Source: Halogeometricum limi (GTDB lineage Archaea; Halobacteriota; Halobacteria; Halobacteriales; Haloferacaceae). Taken from it: a stretch of 64,000 nucleotides of DNA. The stretch covers positions 486,769 to 550,768 of the forward strand of contig NZ_FOYS01000001.1 in NCBI RefSeq assembly GCF_900115785.1. The letters run 5' to 3'. The notes under the pieces are model-generated. The model ran no database searches, was not told the DNA's origin, and saw only the letters and a list, made by a program, of their open reading frames with translations. Positions 15,869 through 24,917 of this stretch are shown piece by piece. Numbering within the stretch: the first letter of the stretch is position 1; each line of letters starts with the position of its first letter. The translations under genes were made by a program, and so were the position numbers.

Positions 15869-16609
15869 CTACAGCGTCTCCGGAAGCCACCCGCCGTCGA
15901 CTTCGACGTTCTCGCCCGAGACGTACGCGGAGTCTTCGTCCCAGAAGAACGCCGCCGCGTGCGCGATGTCCTCGACGGACGCCCACCGTCCCCGCGGGGC
16001 GTCGTCGGGGAACTCGTCCGACGTCTCGACGACGTACGGCGACACGGCGTTGACCGTCACACCGTCGTCTTGGGTGTCCGCGGCGAGCATCCGCGTGAAC
16101 ATCAGCACGCCCGTCTTCGCGACGAAGTACGGGAAGTTCTTCGGGTAGACGAGCGCCTTCTCGCTGCCGGCGTAGCCGACGTTGACGACGCGCCCCCACG
16201 ATTGCTCGCGCATCCCCGACAGCGCCCGCTTCGAGCAGAGGTAGGTGCCGTAGAAGTTCGTCTCTATCACGCCCTTCCACGCGTCGAACTCGATGTCCTC
16301 CCAGTGGGCCGGTGCGAAGTCGCCGACGTTGTTCACGAGGACGTCGACCGGACCGAGTTCGTCCTCGACGGCCGCGAACAGTTCGTCCACCGAGTCGGGG
16401 TCCGTCACGTCGCCCTGCACCGTCGTCGCGTTCGGCGCGCCGAGTTCCCGGGCCTCTTCGGCCGCCTCCTCGGCGGCGTCTTCGCTCGTGTGGTAGTGAA
16501 TCGCCACGTCTGCGCCGGCGACGGCCGCGCGGAGGGCGATGGCCCGCCCGACGCCGCGCGCGCTTCCGGTCACCAACGCGACTCGTCCGTCCAACTGCGG
16601 AGAGAGCAT
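15869..16609 (-). CDS. SDR-family oxidoreductase
   Basis: The 246-residue short-chain dehydrogenase/reductase has the cofactor motif TGSARGVGRAIA, the NNVG strand end and the catalytic Y-F-V-A-K. A serine 12 residues before the tyrosine (in YAGSEKA) completes the Ser-Tyr-Lys triad. The closing VSGENVEVDGGW is typical of FabG-like members. Cofactor preference and substrate cannot be read from sequence. The internal ATG at 16607-16609 (MLSPQLDGRVALVTG) is preferred; an alternative start at 16636 adds nine residues. Confidence 0.88.
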   Translation of the reverse strand: MLSPQLDGRVALVTGSARGVGRAIALRAAVAGADVAIHYHTSEDAAEEAAEEARELGAPNATTVQGDVTDPDSVDELFAAVEDELGPVDVLVNNVGDFAPAHWEDIEFDAWKGVIETNFYGTYLCSKRALSGMREQSWGRVVNVGYAGSEKALVYPKNFPYFVAKTGVLMFTRMLAADTQDDGVTVNAVSPYVVETSDEFPDDAPRGRWASVEDIAHAAAFFWDEDSAYVSGENVEVDGGWLPETL

Positions 16610-16747
16610 GTCTCGACCGTCGGAGGGAACCCACATAGCAGACTCGGCGGAGAAAACTACATAGTGCTAGCACGAGACACGACCGTAGACGACGAGTCTC
16701 CGTAGCGTTCCTGAAAGTTTATTCGGAATCGAGTAAAAAGTCGCCAG

Positions 16748-16755
16748 AGTTAAGG
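16748..16755 (+). promoter_or_regulatory. TATA-like box for the second usp gene
   Basis: AGTTAAGG lies 24-31 bases before the ATG at 16779. A second candidate, AAGTTTATTC, lies about 60 bases upstream, so two transcription starts are possible. Confidence 0.4.
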
Positions 16756-16778
16756 CTCCGGAGAATGTTACCTCATAC

Positions 16779-17237
16779 ATGGCAATCGAAACGATTCTCC
16801 TCGCCGTCGGCCCGGGAGACGAAGAGCGACTCGACCGACTCGCCGAAGAGACCATCGACGTCGCCGGACCGACCGGCGCCCGCGTCGTCCTCGGTCACGT
16901 GTTCACGCGCGAGGAGTACGACACCGCCGTAGACAACCTCGACTTCGACACGACGGCCGACGAGGTCACCGCCGACGACGTGGCGACGCGTCACTCGACG
17001 ACCCGTGACCTCGCCGCGAAACTCGACGCGGCGGACGTCGACTACGAGATTCGCGGGAGCGTCGGCGACCACGGCGAGTCCATCGTCGAACTCGCGAAAG
17101 ACGTCGACGCCGACCGCGTCCTCGTCGGCGGTCGGAAACGCTCCCCCACCGGGAAGGCCGTCTTCGGCAGCGTCGCCCAAGAGGTCATGCTCTCGGCTCC
17201 GTGCCCGGTCACCTTCGTCCGGTCGGACACGAAGTAG
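16779..17237 (+). CDS. Universal stress protein (UspA family)
   Basis: This 152-residue Usp domain starts MAIETILLAVGPGDEERLDRL and ends with GGRKRSPTGKAVFGSVAQEVMLSAPCPVTFVR. The second half of the nucleotide loop (GSVAQEV) is intact, while the first glycine-rich turn is GGRKRSPTGK. It lacks the aspartate-glycine-serine turn of the canonical N-terminus (VGPGDEE instead of xDGS), so ATP binding may differ from the other paralogues in this window. It is a single-gene unit. Confidence 0.9.
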   Translation: MAIETILLAVGPGDEERLDRLAEETIDVAGPTGARVVLGHVFTREEYDTAVDNLDFDTTADEVTADDVATRHSTTRDLAAKLDAADVDYEIRGSVGDHGESIVELAKDVDADRVLVGGRKRSPTGKAVFGSVAQEVMLSAPCPVTFVRSDTK

Positions 17238-17350
17238 TCGAGTTTCGTCCCGCGCGGTCGGGCGGACGCTCGTTTCGGGACCTGCAAACCGTACCCGAAT
17301 TCGCGTGAGAAACCTCTTAGTTAAGTGCGGGGCAAACGGGTATCGGTACA

Positions 17351-18319
17351 ATGGCCTACTACGTGGGTGTCGACCTCGGGGCGACCAACGTCCGCGCGGT
17401 CGTAGCCGACGAAGATGGCACGGTCATCGGCAACAGCAGCGACGGTACACCTCGCGGGCCCACCGGTATCGCGGTGACGGAGGCGGTTCTCCGCGTCACC
17501 CGTGAGGCGTGTGCCGAGGCGAACGTGCGACCGAAAGACGTGGTCGCCGCGGGTATCGCCGCTATCGGTCCGCTGGACTTAGCCGAAGGTGCCGTCGAGA
17601 ATCCGGCGAACCTCCCCGACACCATCGACCGCATCCCGTTGACGGGACCGCTCTCGGTCTTGCTCGACACCGAGCGTGTCTACCTCCACAACGACACGAA
17701 CGCGGGCGTCATCGGCGAACGATTCCACTCGGAACGCAACCCCGACGACATGGTGTACGTCACCATCTCCTCGGGCGTCGGTGCGGGCGTCTGCGTCGAC
17801 GGGAACGTCCTCTCGGGATGGGACGGCAACGCGGGCGAAGTCGGACACATGACGCTCGACCCGCAGGGGTTGCTCACCTGCGGATGCGGCCACGACGGCC
17901 ACTGGGAGGCGTACTGTTCCGGCAACAACATCCCGCGCTACGCCGAGTATCTCCACGAGGAGGACCCCGTCGAAACCTCGCTTCCCATCGAAGACCCCGA
18001 CTTCTCCGCCGCTGACGTGTTCGAACACGCTGAGGACGACGAGTTCGCACGCTACGTCGTCGACCAGGTCGGCCACTGGAACGCGATGGGTATCGCCAAC
18101 ATCGTCCACGCGTACGCACCGCTCACCATCTTCGTCGGCGGTGCCGTCGCACTCCACAACCCCGACCTCGTCTTGGACCCCATCCGCGAACGGATGGACG
18201 AGATGGTAATGGTGAACGTCCCGCAGATTCAGTTGACGACGCTCGGCGACGAAGTCGTCGTACAGGGGGCGTTGGCGAGTGCGTTGACCGGAGGAACGGG
18301 CGACCGTTCGCGCCTGTAG
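17351..18319 (+). CDS. glk: ROK-family glucokinase
   Basis: The 322-residue ROK kinase has the phosphate-1 motif VGVDLGATNVRAVV, the catalytic Asp in LHNDTNAG (D115) and the metal-binding region GHMTLDPQGLLTCGCGHDGHWEAYCSG (H166, C177, C179). The usual third cysteine is replaced by GHWE. ROK enzymes phosphorylate glucose or other hexoses with ATP. Haloarchaea degrade glucose mainly by the semi-phosphorylative Entner-Doudoroff route, so the real substrate is open. CTTAGTTAAG at 17315-17324 may be its TATA region. Confidence 0.88.
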   Translation: MAYYVGVDLGATNVRAVVADEDGTVIGNSSDGTPRGPTGIAVTEAVLRVTREACAEANVRPKDVVAAGIAAIGPLDLAEGAVENPANLPDTIDRIPLTGPLSVLLDTERVYLHNDTNAGVIGERFHSERNPDDMVYVTISSGVGAGVCVDGNVLSGWDGNAGEVGHMTLDPQGLLTCGCGHDGHWEAYCSGNNIPRYAEYLHEEDPVETSLPIEDPDFSAADVFEHAEDDEFARYVVDQVGHWNAMGIANIVHAYAPLTIFVGGAVALHNPDLVLDPIRERMDEMVMVNVPQIQLTTLGDEVVVQGALASALTGGTGDRSRL

Positions 18320-18470
18320 GGCGCGAAGACTCGGGCGTTCTTTCGCAGGTGGGACCGGCGACCGGTCTCGTCTGTAGACCACGGCTATCGACCACGCGCC
18401 CATCGACCGAACCGACGCCGCTTCTCGCGCCCGTCGCCCAACTTATCAACACGGAACCCCGAGGAGCGAT

Positions 18471-19973
18471 ATGCGCCGCCGCGACTTCCTCCGCACGGGT
18501 GCCCTCCTCGGTGCGGCCGGCTTCTCCACCTCCCTCTCGACGCGGGCCCGCGCCCACCCCGGTCCGTACGAACCGTTCGGCCACGTCGACGTCGAGGGGG
18601 CGAAGGACGTCGTCGTCTCGCCGGACGGCGGCGTCGCCTATCTCGCGGCGGGAACCGGATACGCCACCGTCGACGTGTCGACGCCCGACCGTCCGCGGGT
18701 CCTCGCGAACGTCCGCGACCCCGTCGACGAACACGAGAACGGCCCCCTTCGCGGCATCTACGACGTGAAACTCGACGTGACCGACCCCGAGACGCTCGTC
18801 GTCGTCGGCCCCGCGAACCCGCTTCCGGGGGCCGTCGCGGGCGTCCTCGTCGTCGACGTCTCCGACCCCGCGGCCCCCGAACGCGTCTCGTTCTTCGAGA
18901 CGGGATTTCCCGTCCACAACTGCTTCGCCCGCGACGGCTACGCCTACCTGACGAAGAACACTGGCGAGACGAACGCCCTCGTCGTCCTCGACTACGCGGC
19001 GGGCGAAGTCGTCGGCCGGTGGGCGCTCACCGACGTCGCGGCGGGATGGGCCGACGTCGCGAACGGCCGCCGACCGCTTCACGACGTGTACGTCCACGAG
19101 GAGACGGCCTACCTCGCTCACTGGGACGCCGGCACGTGGATACTCGACGTGTCGGACCCGACGGCCCCGACACACGTCGGGAGCGTCGACGCGCCCGCCC
19201 CCGGAGCGCTCGCGGGTGACGGACGCGGGGAGGCGCTCGTTCCACCGGGCAACCACCACTACGTCGCCACCGACGAGTCCGGGACGCTCCTCGGCGTCGG
19301 CAAGGAGTCGTGGGCGCGACGCGTCGGCACGAACGACGAGGACGAGACGGCGCGCCTCGTCGGCGGTCCCTCGGGTATCGACCTCTGGGACGTGTCGGAC
19401 CCGCGTTCGCCGAGGCGACTGTCGACTATCGACCCGCCGCCGACGCCGGACCCGACGTACGGCGGCGTCTGGACGACGGCGCACAACTTCGAGTTCCGCG
19501 ACGGCCGTCTGTACTCCTCGTGGTACCGCGGCGGCGTCAAGCGTCACGACGTGTCGAACCCCGCCGACCCGGAGGAACTCACGTGGTGGCGGATGCCGAG
19601 CGAAGCCTCGTTCTGGTCGGCGCGGGTCGGGAAACCGGGTGCCGAGACGGGTTACTTCGTCGGGTCGAGTCGGGGCGTCGGCGACACGCCCGGACGACTC
19701 TACACGTTCCCGGACCACGCGGGCCAGCAGGTGTCGCCGCCGAGTCTCACGCCGAACGGAACGGCGGCGACGAGAACTGGCGCGGGAACGAAGACGGAGA
19801 CGGAGTCGCTCGTCGTGACGGGGACGCCGACTGCGGACGCCTCGACGGAGTCGACACGGACCGACCCGACGGAGACGGCCGCGGCGGACGCACCCGGATT
19901 CGGCGTCGGTGCGGCCGTCGGCGCGGTGGGGTACGCCTCGTGGCGCTTGTTCCGGCGAACGCGCCGCGAGTGA
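18471..19973 (+). CDS. Tat-exported LVIVD-repeat protein with PGF-CTERM-like tail
   Basis: The 500-residue exported protein begins with a Tat signal ([18 protein letters not shown], cleavage probably after TRARA). It carries LVIVD-type beta-propeller repeats, seen as blocks such as [50 protein letters not shown] and [18 protein letters not shown] Thr/Ser/Glu-rich stalk leads to [27 protein letters not shown], a PGF motif, hydrophobic stretch and basic end like archaeosortase (ArtA) substrates. It is therefore probably surface-anchored. Its ligand is unknown. ACTTATCAAC at 18441 is a TATA candidate. Confidence 0.85.
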   Translation: MRRRDFLRTGALLGAAGFSTSLSTRARAHPGPYEPFGHVDVEGAKDVVVSPDGGVAYLAAGTGYATVDVSTPDRPRVLANVRDPVDEHENGPLRGIYDVKLDVTDPETLVVVGPANPLPGAVAGVLVVDVSDPAAPERVSFFETGFPVHNCFARDGYAYLTKNTGETNALVVLDYAAGEVVGRWALTDVAAGWADVANGRRPLHDVYVHEETAYLAHWDAGTWILDVSDPTAPTHVGSVDAPAPGALAGDGRGEALVPPGNHHYVATDESGTLLGVGKESWARRVGTNDEDETARLVGGPSGIDLWDVSDPRSPRRLSTIDPPPTPDPTYGGVWTTAHNFEFRDGRLYSSWYRGGVKRHDVSNPADPEELTWWRMPSEASFWSARVGKPGAETGYFVGSSRGVGDTPGRLYTFPDHAGQQVSPPSLTPNGTAATRTGAGTKTETESLVVTGTPTADASTESTRTDPTETAAADAPGFGVGAAVGAVGYASWRLFRRTRRE

Positions 19974-20074
19974 CGCCGAAAAGGCGGCGATAGACCGTGA
20001 ACGAAACCAGATTCGGTGTCGCTCGCGCGTCCGTAACCGCAAGGCATCAAAAGATGGGGTGCCAAGAGCGTATC

Positions 20075-20407
20075 ATGAGCGACGCTGGGGACTCGTTGAA
20101 ACGGCGAATCGAGGACTGGATGGTCGGCCAGATGCCCATCATCCAGATGCACGGCGGCGACAGCGTCGTGCGCAAGGCCGACCCCGAGACGGGCGAAGTC
20201 GTCGTCGAACTCGGCGGGGCCTGCGCGGGATGCGGTATCTCGAACATCACGGCGAACAACATCAAAGCCGACCTCATCATGGACTTCGACGACGTGACGG
20301 ACGTGCAGGTGAAGGTCCCCAGTTCGGGCGACCACGGGGCCAGTACGGTCGAAGGCGGCCGCGGCGGCGAACTCCAGTACGGCGACGAGGACCCGGGTCA
20401 CTTCTAA
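20075..20407 (+). CDS. NifU C-terminal-domain (Nfu-like) Fe-S protein
   Basis: The 110-residue Nfu-type domain has the C-x-x-C cluster ligand [10 protein letters not shown] (C50/C53) and the surrounding [23 protein letters not shown]. Nfu proteins carry a [4Fe-4S] cluster between two subunits and pass it to client enzymes. The ATG at 20075 ([11 protein letters not shown]) is chosen over an upstream ATG because the upstream residues do not resemble the family. No suf genes are nearby. A strongly palindromic element starts 1 base after its stop. Confidence 0.9.
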   Translation: MSDAGDSLKRRIEDWMVGQMPIIQMHGGDSVVRKADPETGEVVVELGGACAGCGISNITANNIKADLIMDFDDVTDVQVKVPSSGDHGASTVEGGRGGELQYGDEDPGHF

Positions 20408-20496
20408 CGAGCTTTTTGCACGTTCGGGTCGCGCGGAGCGCGACCGCTCACCGCAAAAAGCTCGACCAAAACCTGCCGCGAGGCGGGGCCTCGCGG
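20408..20496. repeat. Nested palindromic intergenic element
   Basis: There are three perfect stems within 89 bases. The outer stem is CGAGCTTTTTGC (20408-20419) with GCAAAAAGCTCG (20453-20464). Inside it GGTCGCGC (20427-20434) pairs with GCGCGACC (20438-20445) around a 3-base loop. Next to it CCGCGAGG (20476-20483) pairs with CCTCGCGG (20489-20496). It fills the gap between two convergent genes, so it can act as a two-way terminator, and it has the look of a dispersed palindromic repeat. Confidence 0.7.
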
Positions 20497-20536
20497 TACG
20501 ATGCAGTGGCCGTCCGTCTCAGCGCCGTATCCGTAG

Positions 20537-21964
20537 CTACTTCGAGAGCGCGTTCTCCAGACTCGACGCGACAGAGCGTGCTTTCTCCGCGAGTTCCTCG
20601 TTCAGGTTTCCGCTCTCGACGGCCGCGTCCAGTTCGTCGTCGTCGACGCGTTCGACGGTGCCGTCGGGGTGCTTTATCACGTCCACGTGCAGGTCCACGT
20701 AGCGCACCTCGTCGGGGAAGCACTCGACGGGGGTACAGACGTTCACGTACGTTCCCTTCAGGTCGCCCTCCGAACTCCGGTAGACGGTCGGATACCACCA
20801 CCGACCCTCGCGGAACTTCGTGAGGGCGGTATCGCCCGACTCGCGCGCCGTCCCGAGGGCGTCGTACTCGCCGCCCCCCGACAGCGTCCGTTCGACGGAG
20901 AGCGTCCCGTCCTCGTCCCATTCGACCACCTCTCCTCGGCCGAGTGAGAACGCGCGGCCGTCGGGCTTGCCGTGCCCGATGCTCACTCTGTCGCCCTCCG
21001 TCGGCCCGAACTGTCGCGTCACGACGTCGAACGGGAACTCCCCCGAAGGCGAGCACATCGCCTCGACGAAATCCACGCCCGCGGAGGCCGCCTCGCAGGA
21101 GGCCTTCGTCCGGTGGTGTCCGGGCATCGTCGTCTCCACCTCTCTGCGATGCTCGTCGAGGCCGAACCGGGACTCGCGGCCGAACCAGCACCACGTTCCC
21201 GCGCCGGGTGTCGCGAGGCGTCGGAGGGGTTCGGGGTCGCCCGCGTCCGAGAGTTCGTCGTCTATCGTCGCCGCGCGTTCGACGGCGCGTTCGAGCGCCG
21301 ACCCGAGGGCGTCCATGTCGGCCTTCGTCGCGGCGTGTGACCACTCGATACCCCACCCGTCGGGGGCGTCGACCGAGAGGAAGTCGGTCATGCCGACGAG
21401 TTCCCGCCCGGCGGCGTCGTCGCGGGTGTTCACGGTGACGCCGTCGCGGCCGCGGACGAGCGTCGCCAGCCCCCCGTCGACCCTGACGTCGGTTCCGAGC
21501 GACGTTCGCCGGTCGCTCCACGGCGGTTCGGGGTCTCTGACTTGCACCCGCACGGCGTCGCCCTCCTCGATTCTGTCGTCGGTCACGCGAAACGGGAGAA
21601 AGCCCTCCGTCTCGCCCAGCGAGCAGACCGCACCGGAGCCTTTCGTCTCGGTCACGCGAGCGTCGAAGACGGTGCCGGGCGGTGCCGGGTCGGCCCACGC
21701 GAGGGTGTCGATGCCGACGGCTTCGAGGTGGTCGGTGACCGTCGCCACCGCGTCGTCGTCGCCGTGGACGCCGATGCCCTGTCGGTCGTCCGTCGTCGCC
21801 ACCGTCACGTCGTGATGCCCGTCTGCGAACTCGGCGTCGAAGCGGGCGCGGATGGGTTCGGAGGCCTGGACCACGTCGTGTCCGGCCGCTAGGAGGAGGC
21901 GCGTCACGGCCGTCGTGTAGATGCCGCGCACCCGGACGCGAACGGGGTCGACGTCTCCGGTCAT
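20537..21964 (-). CDS. FAU-1-type RNA-binding protein / probable ribonuclease (DUF402)
   Basis: The 475-residue protein has an S1-like segment in its N-terminal half (GTVFDARVTETKGSGAVCSLGETEGFLPFR, EEGDAVRVQVRDPEPP). Its C-terminal DUF402 domain runs from about residue 330, with REGRWWYPTVYRSSEGDLKGTYVNVCTPVECFPDEVRYVDLHVDVIK. This order matches archaeal FAU-1, related to RNase E/G, which binds AU-rich RNA and processes rRNA. Its ATG overlaps the stop of the upstream DUF7532-like gene (ATGA), so the two are translationally coupled. The open frame that extends to 23527 is a shadow. Confidence 0.85.
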   Translation of the reverse strand: MTGDVDPVRVRVRGIYTTAVTRLLLAAGHDVVQASEPIRARFDAEFADGHHDVTVATTDDRQGIGVHGDDDAVATVTDHLEAVGIDTLAWADPAPPGTVFDARVTETKGSGAVCSLGETEGFLPFRVTDDRIEEGDAVRVQVRDPEPPWSDRRTSLGTDVRVDGGLATLVRGRDGVTVNTRDDAAGRELVGMTDFLSVDAPDGWGIEWSHAATKADMDALGSALERAVERAATIDDELSDAGDPEPLRRLATPGAGTWCWFGRESRFGLDEHRREVETTMPGHHRTKASCEAASAGVDFVEAMCSPSGEFPFDVVTRQFGPTEGDRVSIGHGKPDGRAFSLGRGEVVEWDEDGTLSVERTLSGGGEYDALGTARESGDTALTKFREGRWWYPTVYRSSEGDLKGTYVNVCTPVECFPDEVRYVDLHVDVIKHPDGTVERVDDDELDAAVESGNLNEELAEKARSVASSLENALSK

Positions 21965-22338
21965 CGGAGTAGGTCCGGGTCGCGGGCGAACCGGACGCGG
22001 GCGTTCACCGTCGGACCGAGCGACAGTTCGACCTTCTCGTCGGTCAGGACGCGGCCCCCCTCGACGGGCACGCCCCACGAGTCGAAGCGGAGGTAGCCGC
22101 GGATGTCGCTGCCGTGCGTGAACAGGTCGAGATACGCCACTTCGTGTTCCTGCACGTCGCTCGCGCTGTGTGCCATCTCCATGTCCGAGTACGTCGTCCC
22201 GCCGTCGTCGAAGAACGCCTGTAACGCGTCTGCGTCGCGTTCGACCGCGTCTACGACGGCGTCGGACGCCGCCCGAATCTCCTCGTCGGTGAGGCCCGCC
22301 TCGCGGAGGGCGGCCTGCGTTCGTTGGTCGAAGTGCAT
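21961..22338 (-). CDS. DUF7532-like haloarchaeal protein, 125 aa
   Basis: This acidic cytosolic protein has a helical N-terminal half (QRTQAALREAGLTDEEIRAASDAVVDAVERDADALQAFFDD) and a beta-rich C-terminal half (VAYLDLFTHGSDIRGYLRFDSWGVPVEGG). It resembles the haloarchaeal family recalled as DUF7532; its function is unknown. Its TGA overlaps the ATG of the FAU-1-type gene, so a role with that ribonuclease is the best guess. It is read divergently from prsW, sharing a 103-base promoter region. Confidence 0.78.
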   Translation of the reverse strand: MHFDQRTQAALREAGLTDEEIRAASDAVVDAVERDADALQAFFDDGGTTYSDMEMAHSASDVQEHEVAYLDLFTHGSDIRGYLRFDSWGVPVEGGRVLTDEKVELSLGPTVNARVRFARDPDLLR

Positions 22339-22406
22339 CTGTTACCGGGCGTTGGTCCCCGGACCCTTTCAAGCGCCCGTTTCGGTATCTCGTCGGTTCG
22401 GCCGAA

Positions 22407-22414
22407 GATATTAC
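22407..22414 (+). promoter_or_regulatory. TATA-like box for the PrsW-family gene
   Basis: GATATTAC lies 28-35 bases before the ATG at 22442, in the divergent intergenic region shared with the DUF7532-like/FAU-1 operon. Confidence 0.45.
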
Positions 22415-22441
22415 GCGGCATCGGCTTGTATCGTCAGGCAG

Positions 22442-23446
22442 ATGTCCGATAGACGAGACCCAGTCGAACGCGCAGGAGACGGCTCCAGAGACCTGTACGA
22501 CATCTCCACGTGGGAGGAGCGAACGTCGGTCGACGGTCTCGCCGTCGCACTGTACCGATTCCTCGCGGCCTCCGCGAGAGTTGCGATCATCCTCGTCGCG
22601 TTCGCCCTCCTCCTCCTCGTCGGCGGGTTCGCCGCCCTGACGAACCTCGAAATCGGGACGCTCACGGTGTTGTCTGCGGTTCCCGCACTCGGTCTCGCGG
22701 CGTACGTCTACTACTCCGACGTGACGACGAGCGAACCGCTGTCGCTGCTCGTCGGGACGTTCCTCCTCGGCGTCCTGACCGCCAACTTCGCCGCCGTCCT
22801 CAACGGCGTCACGAAACCGTTCTTCCAGGGGTTCGGCTTCCTCGGGACGGTGCTTTTCTTCTATCTCGTCGTCGGTCCCGTCGAGGAGACGGTGAAACTC
22901 CTCGCGGTTCGCCTGTACGCCTACACGGACGACCGGTTCAACTCCGTCGTCGACGGTGCCGTCTACGGCGCGATGGCCGGCCTCGGCTTCGCGTTCGTCG
23001 AGAACGCTCTCTACATCAGCCGCGAACTCCCCACCGAGGGGCTGGACCTCGGACTCGACCTCATCGGCATGGGCGGCGGTATCACGGCCGTTCGCGCCCT
23101 CGCCGGGCCGGGACACGTCATCTACACCGCCATCGCGGGCTACTACCTCGGGTTGGCGAGGTTCAACCCGGAGAACCGCGGCCCCATCGTCATCAAGGGT
23201 CTGCTCATCGCGTCGTTCGTCCACGCGACGTACAACTCCACCGTCGGCATCGGGTCGGGACTCATCTCGATGGTGACCGGGCTGGAGGGACTCGCGCCGT
23301 TCGTCGTCTACGTCCTCATCTTCGACGGCGTCTTCGGCTTCTACCTCATCCGAAAGATTCGGCGCTACCGCGACGCCTACCGAAACGCGCACACGCCGTC
23401 GTACGACGACGCGTCGGCACACCCGGAACCGAGCGAGTCCGAGTAG
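22442..23446 (+). CDS. PrsW-family intramembrane metalloprotease
   Basis: The 334-residue protein has about eight membrane helices. The family motifs are present: VGPVEETVKLLA (EExxK), GLGFAFVENALYI (FxxxEN), GHVIYTAIAGYYLG and the late His in FVHATYNSTVG. These glutamates and histidines form the metal site of PrsW/CPBP-type intramembrane proteases, which cleave membrane-bound regulators in bacteria. An acidic N-terminal stretch and a Pro/Ser/Glu tail are cytosolic. Substrate unknown; no anti-sigma factor equivalent is near. Confidence 0.88.
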   Translation: MSDRRDPVERAGDGSRDLYDISTWEERTSVDGLAVALYRFLAASARVAIILVAFALLLLVGGFAALTNLEIGTLTVLSAVPALGLAAYVYYSDVTTSEPLSLLVGTFLLGVLTANFAAVLNGVTKPFFQGFGFLGTVLFFYLVVGPVEETVKLLAVRLYAYTDDRFNSVVDGAVYGAMAGLGFAFVENALYISRELPTEGLDLGLDLIGMGGGITAVRALAGPGHVIYTAIAGYYLGLARFNPENRGPIVIKGLLIASFVHATYNSTVGIGSGLISMVTGLEGLAPFVVYVLIFDGVFGFYLIRKIRRYRDAYRNAHTPSYDDASAHPEPSESE

Positions 23447-23465
23447 GGCCGACGTCTCGACTCGG

Positions 23466-24134
23466 TCACTCGGCTGACGCGTCGGCGTCGCCGTTGGTGT
23501 CGATGTCGACGTCGGCGTCGGCCTCAACGCCGGCGTCGACGTAACCCGACACCATGTTCTCGACGTACTTCGCGACGACGTCCACTTCGACGTGGGCGGG
23601 GTCGCCGACGTCTTTCTCCGAGAGCGTCGTCAGGTCGTACGTCGTCGGGATGATGGCGACGGCGAAACTCGACGCGCGGCGGTCGGCGACGGTGAGACTG
23701 ATTCCGTCCAGACAGACAGAGCCCTTCTGGACGACGTAGTTCGCCATCTCCGCGGGCAACTCGAACCCGAAGTACCAGTCGTCGCCGACGCGTTCGATTT
23801 CGGTCACGCGCGTCGTCGTGTCGACGTGTCCCTGTACGATGTGTCCGTCCAGACGGCCGTTCGCCGGGAGTGCGCGTTCGAGGTTCACCCGGTCGCCCTC
23901 CGTGACCGCTCCGAGGTACGTCTTCTCGACCGTCTCCCGGGCGAGGAACACCTCGAACCACTGCTCGTCGACCGAGTAGTCTTCGACGGTGAGACAGACG
24001 CCGCTGACCGAGATGGACTGGCCGTGGTGGAGGTCTTCGAACGTCGCGTCGGGGCCGAGACGGAGTCGGCGGCCGCCGTCGTCGTCCGTCGCCGCGACGA
24101 CGATGCCGATGGTCTCGACGATGCCTGTGAACAT
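23466..24134 (-). CDS. ribE: Riboflavin synthase (alpha chain)
   Basis: The 222-residue bacterial-type riboflavin synthase turns two 6,7-dimethyl-8-ribityllumazines into riboflavin plus the pyrimidine precursor. It has the diagnostic start MFTGIVETIG and two lumazine-binding repeats (about 1-95 and 98-195), each with an S-x-x-G-x-(C/S)-L-T-V or D-G-I-S-L-T-V core. The last 30 residues are an acidic Asp/Ala tail beyond the usual family end. Other rib genes are not adjacent. A TATA-like GCTTTTCACC lies about 25 bases upstream. Confidence 0.95.
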   Translation of the reverse strand: MFTGIVETIGIVVAATDDDGGRRLRLGPDATFEDLHHGQSISVSGVCLTVEDYSVDEQWFEVFLARETVEKTYLGAVTEGDRVNLERALPANGRLDGHIVQGHVDTTTRVTEIERVGDDWYFGFELPAEMANYVVQKGSVCLDGISLTVADRRASSFAVAIIPTTYDLTTLSEKDVGDPAHVEVDVVAKYVENMVSGYVDAGVEADADVDIDTNGDADASAE

Positions 24135-24269
24135 ACGCTCAGTCGTGTCCCACTGGTGAAAAGCATCACGAATGTGGTCGTCGCGTCGTCGTTCGGTTTC
24201 GGGCCGACTCCCCTCTCACCGACCTTCGGCGGGAGTACACTTTTGGTCGCTTCTCACCACCGCCTCACG

Positions 24270-24917
24270 ATGACGTTCCTCTCACGACTCCGAACCAGTT
24301 TCATCACGGGCGTGTTCCTCGTCGCACCACTCGCGGTGACGGTTCTCGTCCTCGATTTCATCTTCGACCGGCTGACGGGAATCATCCTCAACCCCATCGT
24401 GACGACGACGCGCCTCCAGAACTTCACCGGCGACGAACTCCTCCTCGCGCAGTTACTGGCCGCGCTATTGCTCGCCGTCACCTTGACCGCCGTCGGCTAC
24501 GTCGCCTCGCGCGAACTCGGTCGTCGGTTGTTCGGCGGCTTCGAACGCGGCGTCCGACTCGTCCCACTGGTGCGCACCATCTACTTCGGCGTGCGACAGG
24601 TCTCGGAATCGCTCACGCGGCAGACGGAGGGGTTCGACCGCGTCGTCCTCGTCGAGTACCCGCGCGAGGGGTTGTACTCCATCGGGTTCGTCACCAACGA
24701 CGGCCCGCAGTCGGCCGAACGCGCCACCGAGAGCGACGAACTGTTCACGGTGTTCGTCCCGCACAGTCCGAACCCGACGGCGGGAGCGCTGGTGATGGCC
24801 GCCCCCGACGAGGTGTTCGACGTGGACATGTCGGTCCGACACGGACTCCGCCTCATCGTCACGACCGGGTTGGGCGGCGAGACGATGGAGGAACTCCCCG
24901 AGGGCGTCGTCCGCTGA
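24270..24917 (+). CDS. DUF502 membrane protein
   Basis: The 215-residue DUF502 protein has two N-terminal membrane helices (about 12-35, ITGVFLVAPLAVTVLVLDFIF, and 58-82, LLAQLLAALLLAVTLTAVGYVA). A conserved soluble domain follows with VPLVRTIYFGVRQVSESL, RVVLVEYPREGLYSIGFVT and FVPHSPNPTAGALVM. The family is widespread and uncharacterised; a channel or transport role is only proposed. It ends exactly where the convergent SLC13 gene ends, with no base between. Confidence 0.88.
   Translation: MTFLSRLRTSFITGVFLVAPLAVTVLVLDFIFDRLTGIILNPIVTTTRLQNFTGDELLLAQLLAALLLAVTLTAVGYVASRELGRRLFGGFERGVRLVPLVRTIYFGVRQVSESLTRQTEGFDRVVLVEYPREGLYSIGFVTNDGPQSAERATESDELFTVFVPHSPNPTAGALVMAAPDEVFDVDMSVRHGLRLIVTTGLGGETMEELPEGVVR

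Noticed and set aside
14430-16673. A 747-codon minus-strand frame
   Set aside because: It runs antisense to the zinc-linker protein and out of frame through the SDR; composition is Arg/Gly/Val rich with no domain.
16779-17237. Frameshifted or decayed usp gene
   Set aside because: The frame is intact and the C-terminal nucleotide loop is conserved; only the N-terminal turn departs from consensus.
20537-23527. A 996-codon open frame on the minus strand spanning three genes
   Set aside because: Only the first 1.4 kb reads as a real protein (FAU-1-type). The rest lies antisense to the PrsW and out of phase with the DUF7532-like gene, and is arginine-rich, a typical artefact of high-GC codon bias.
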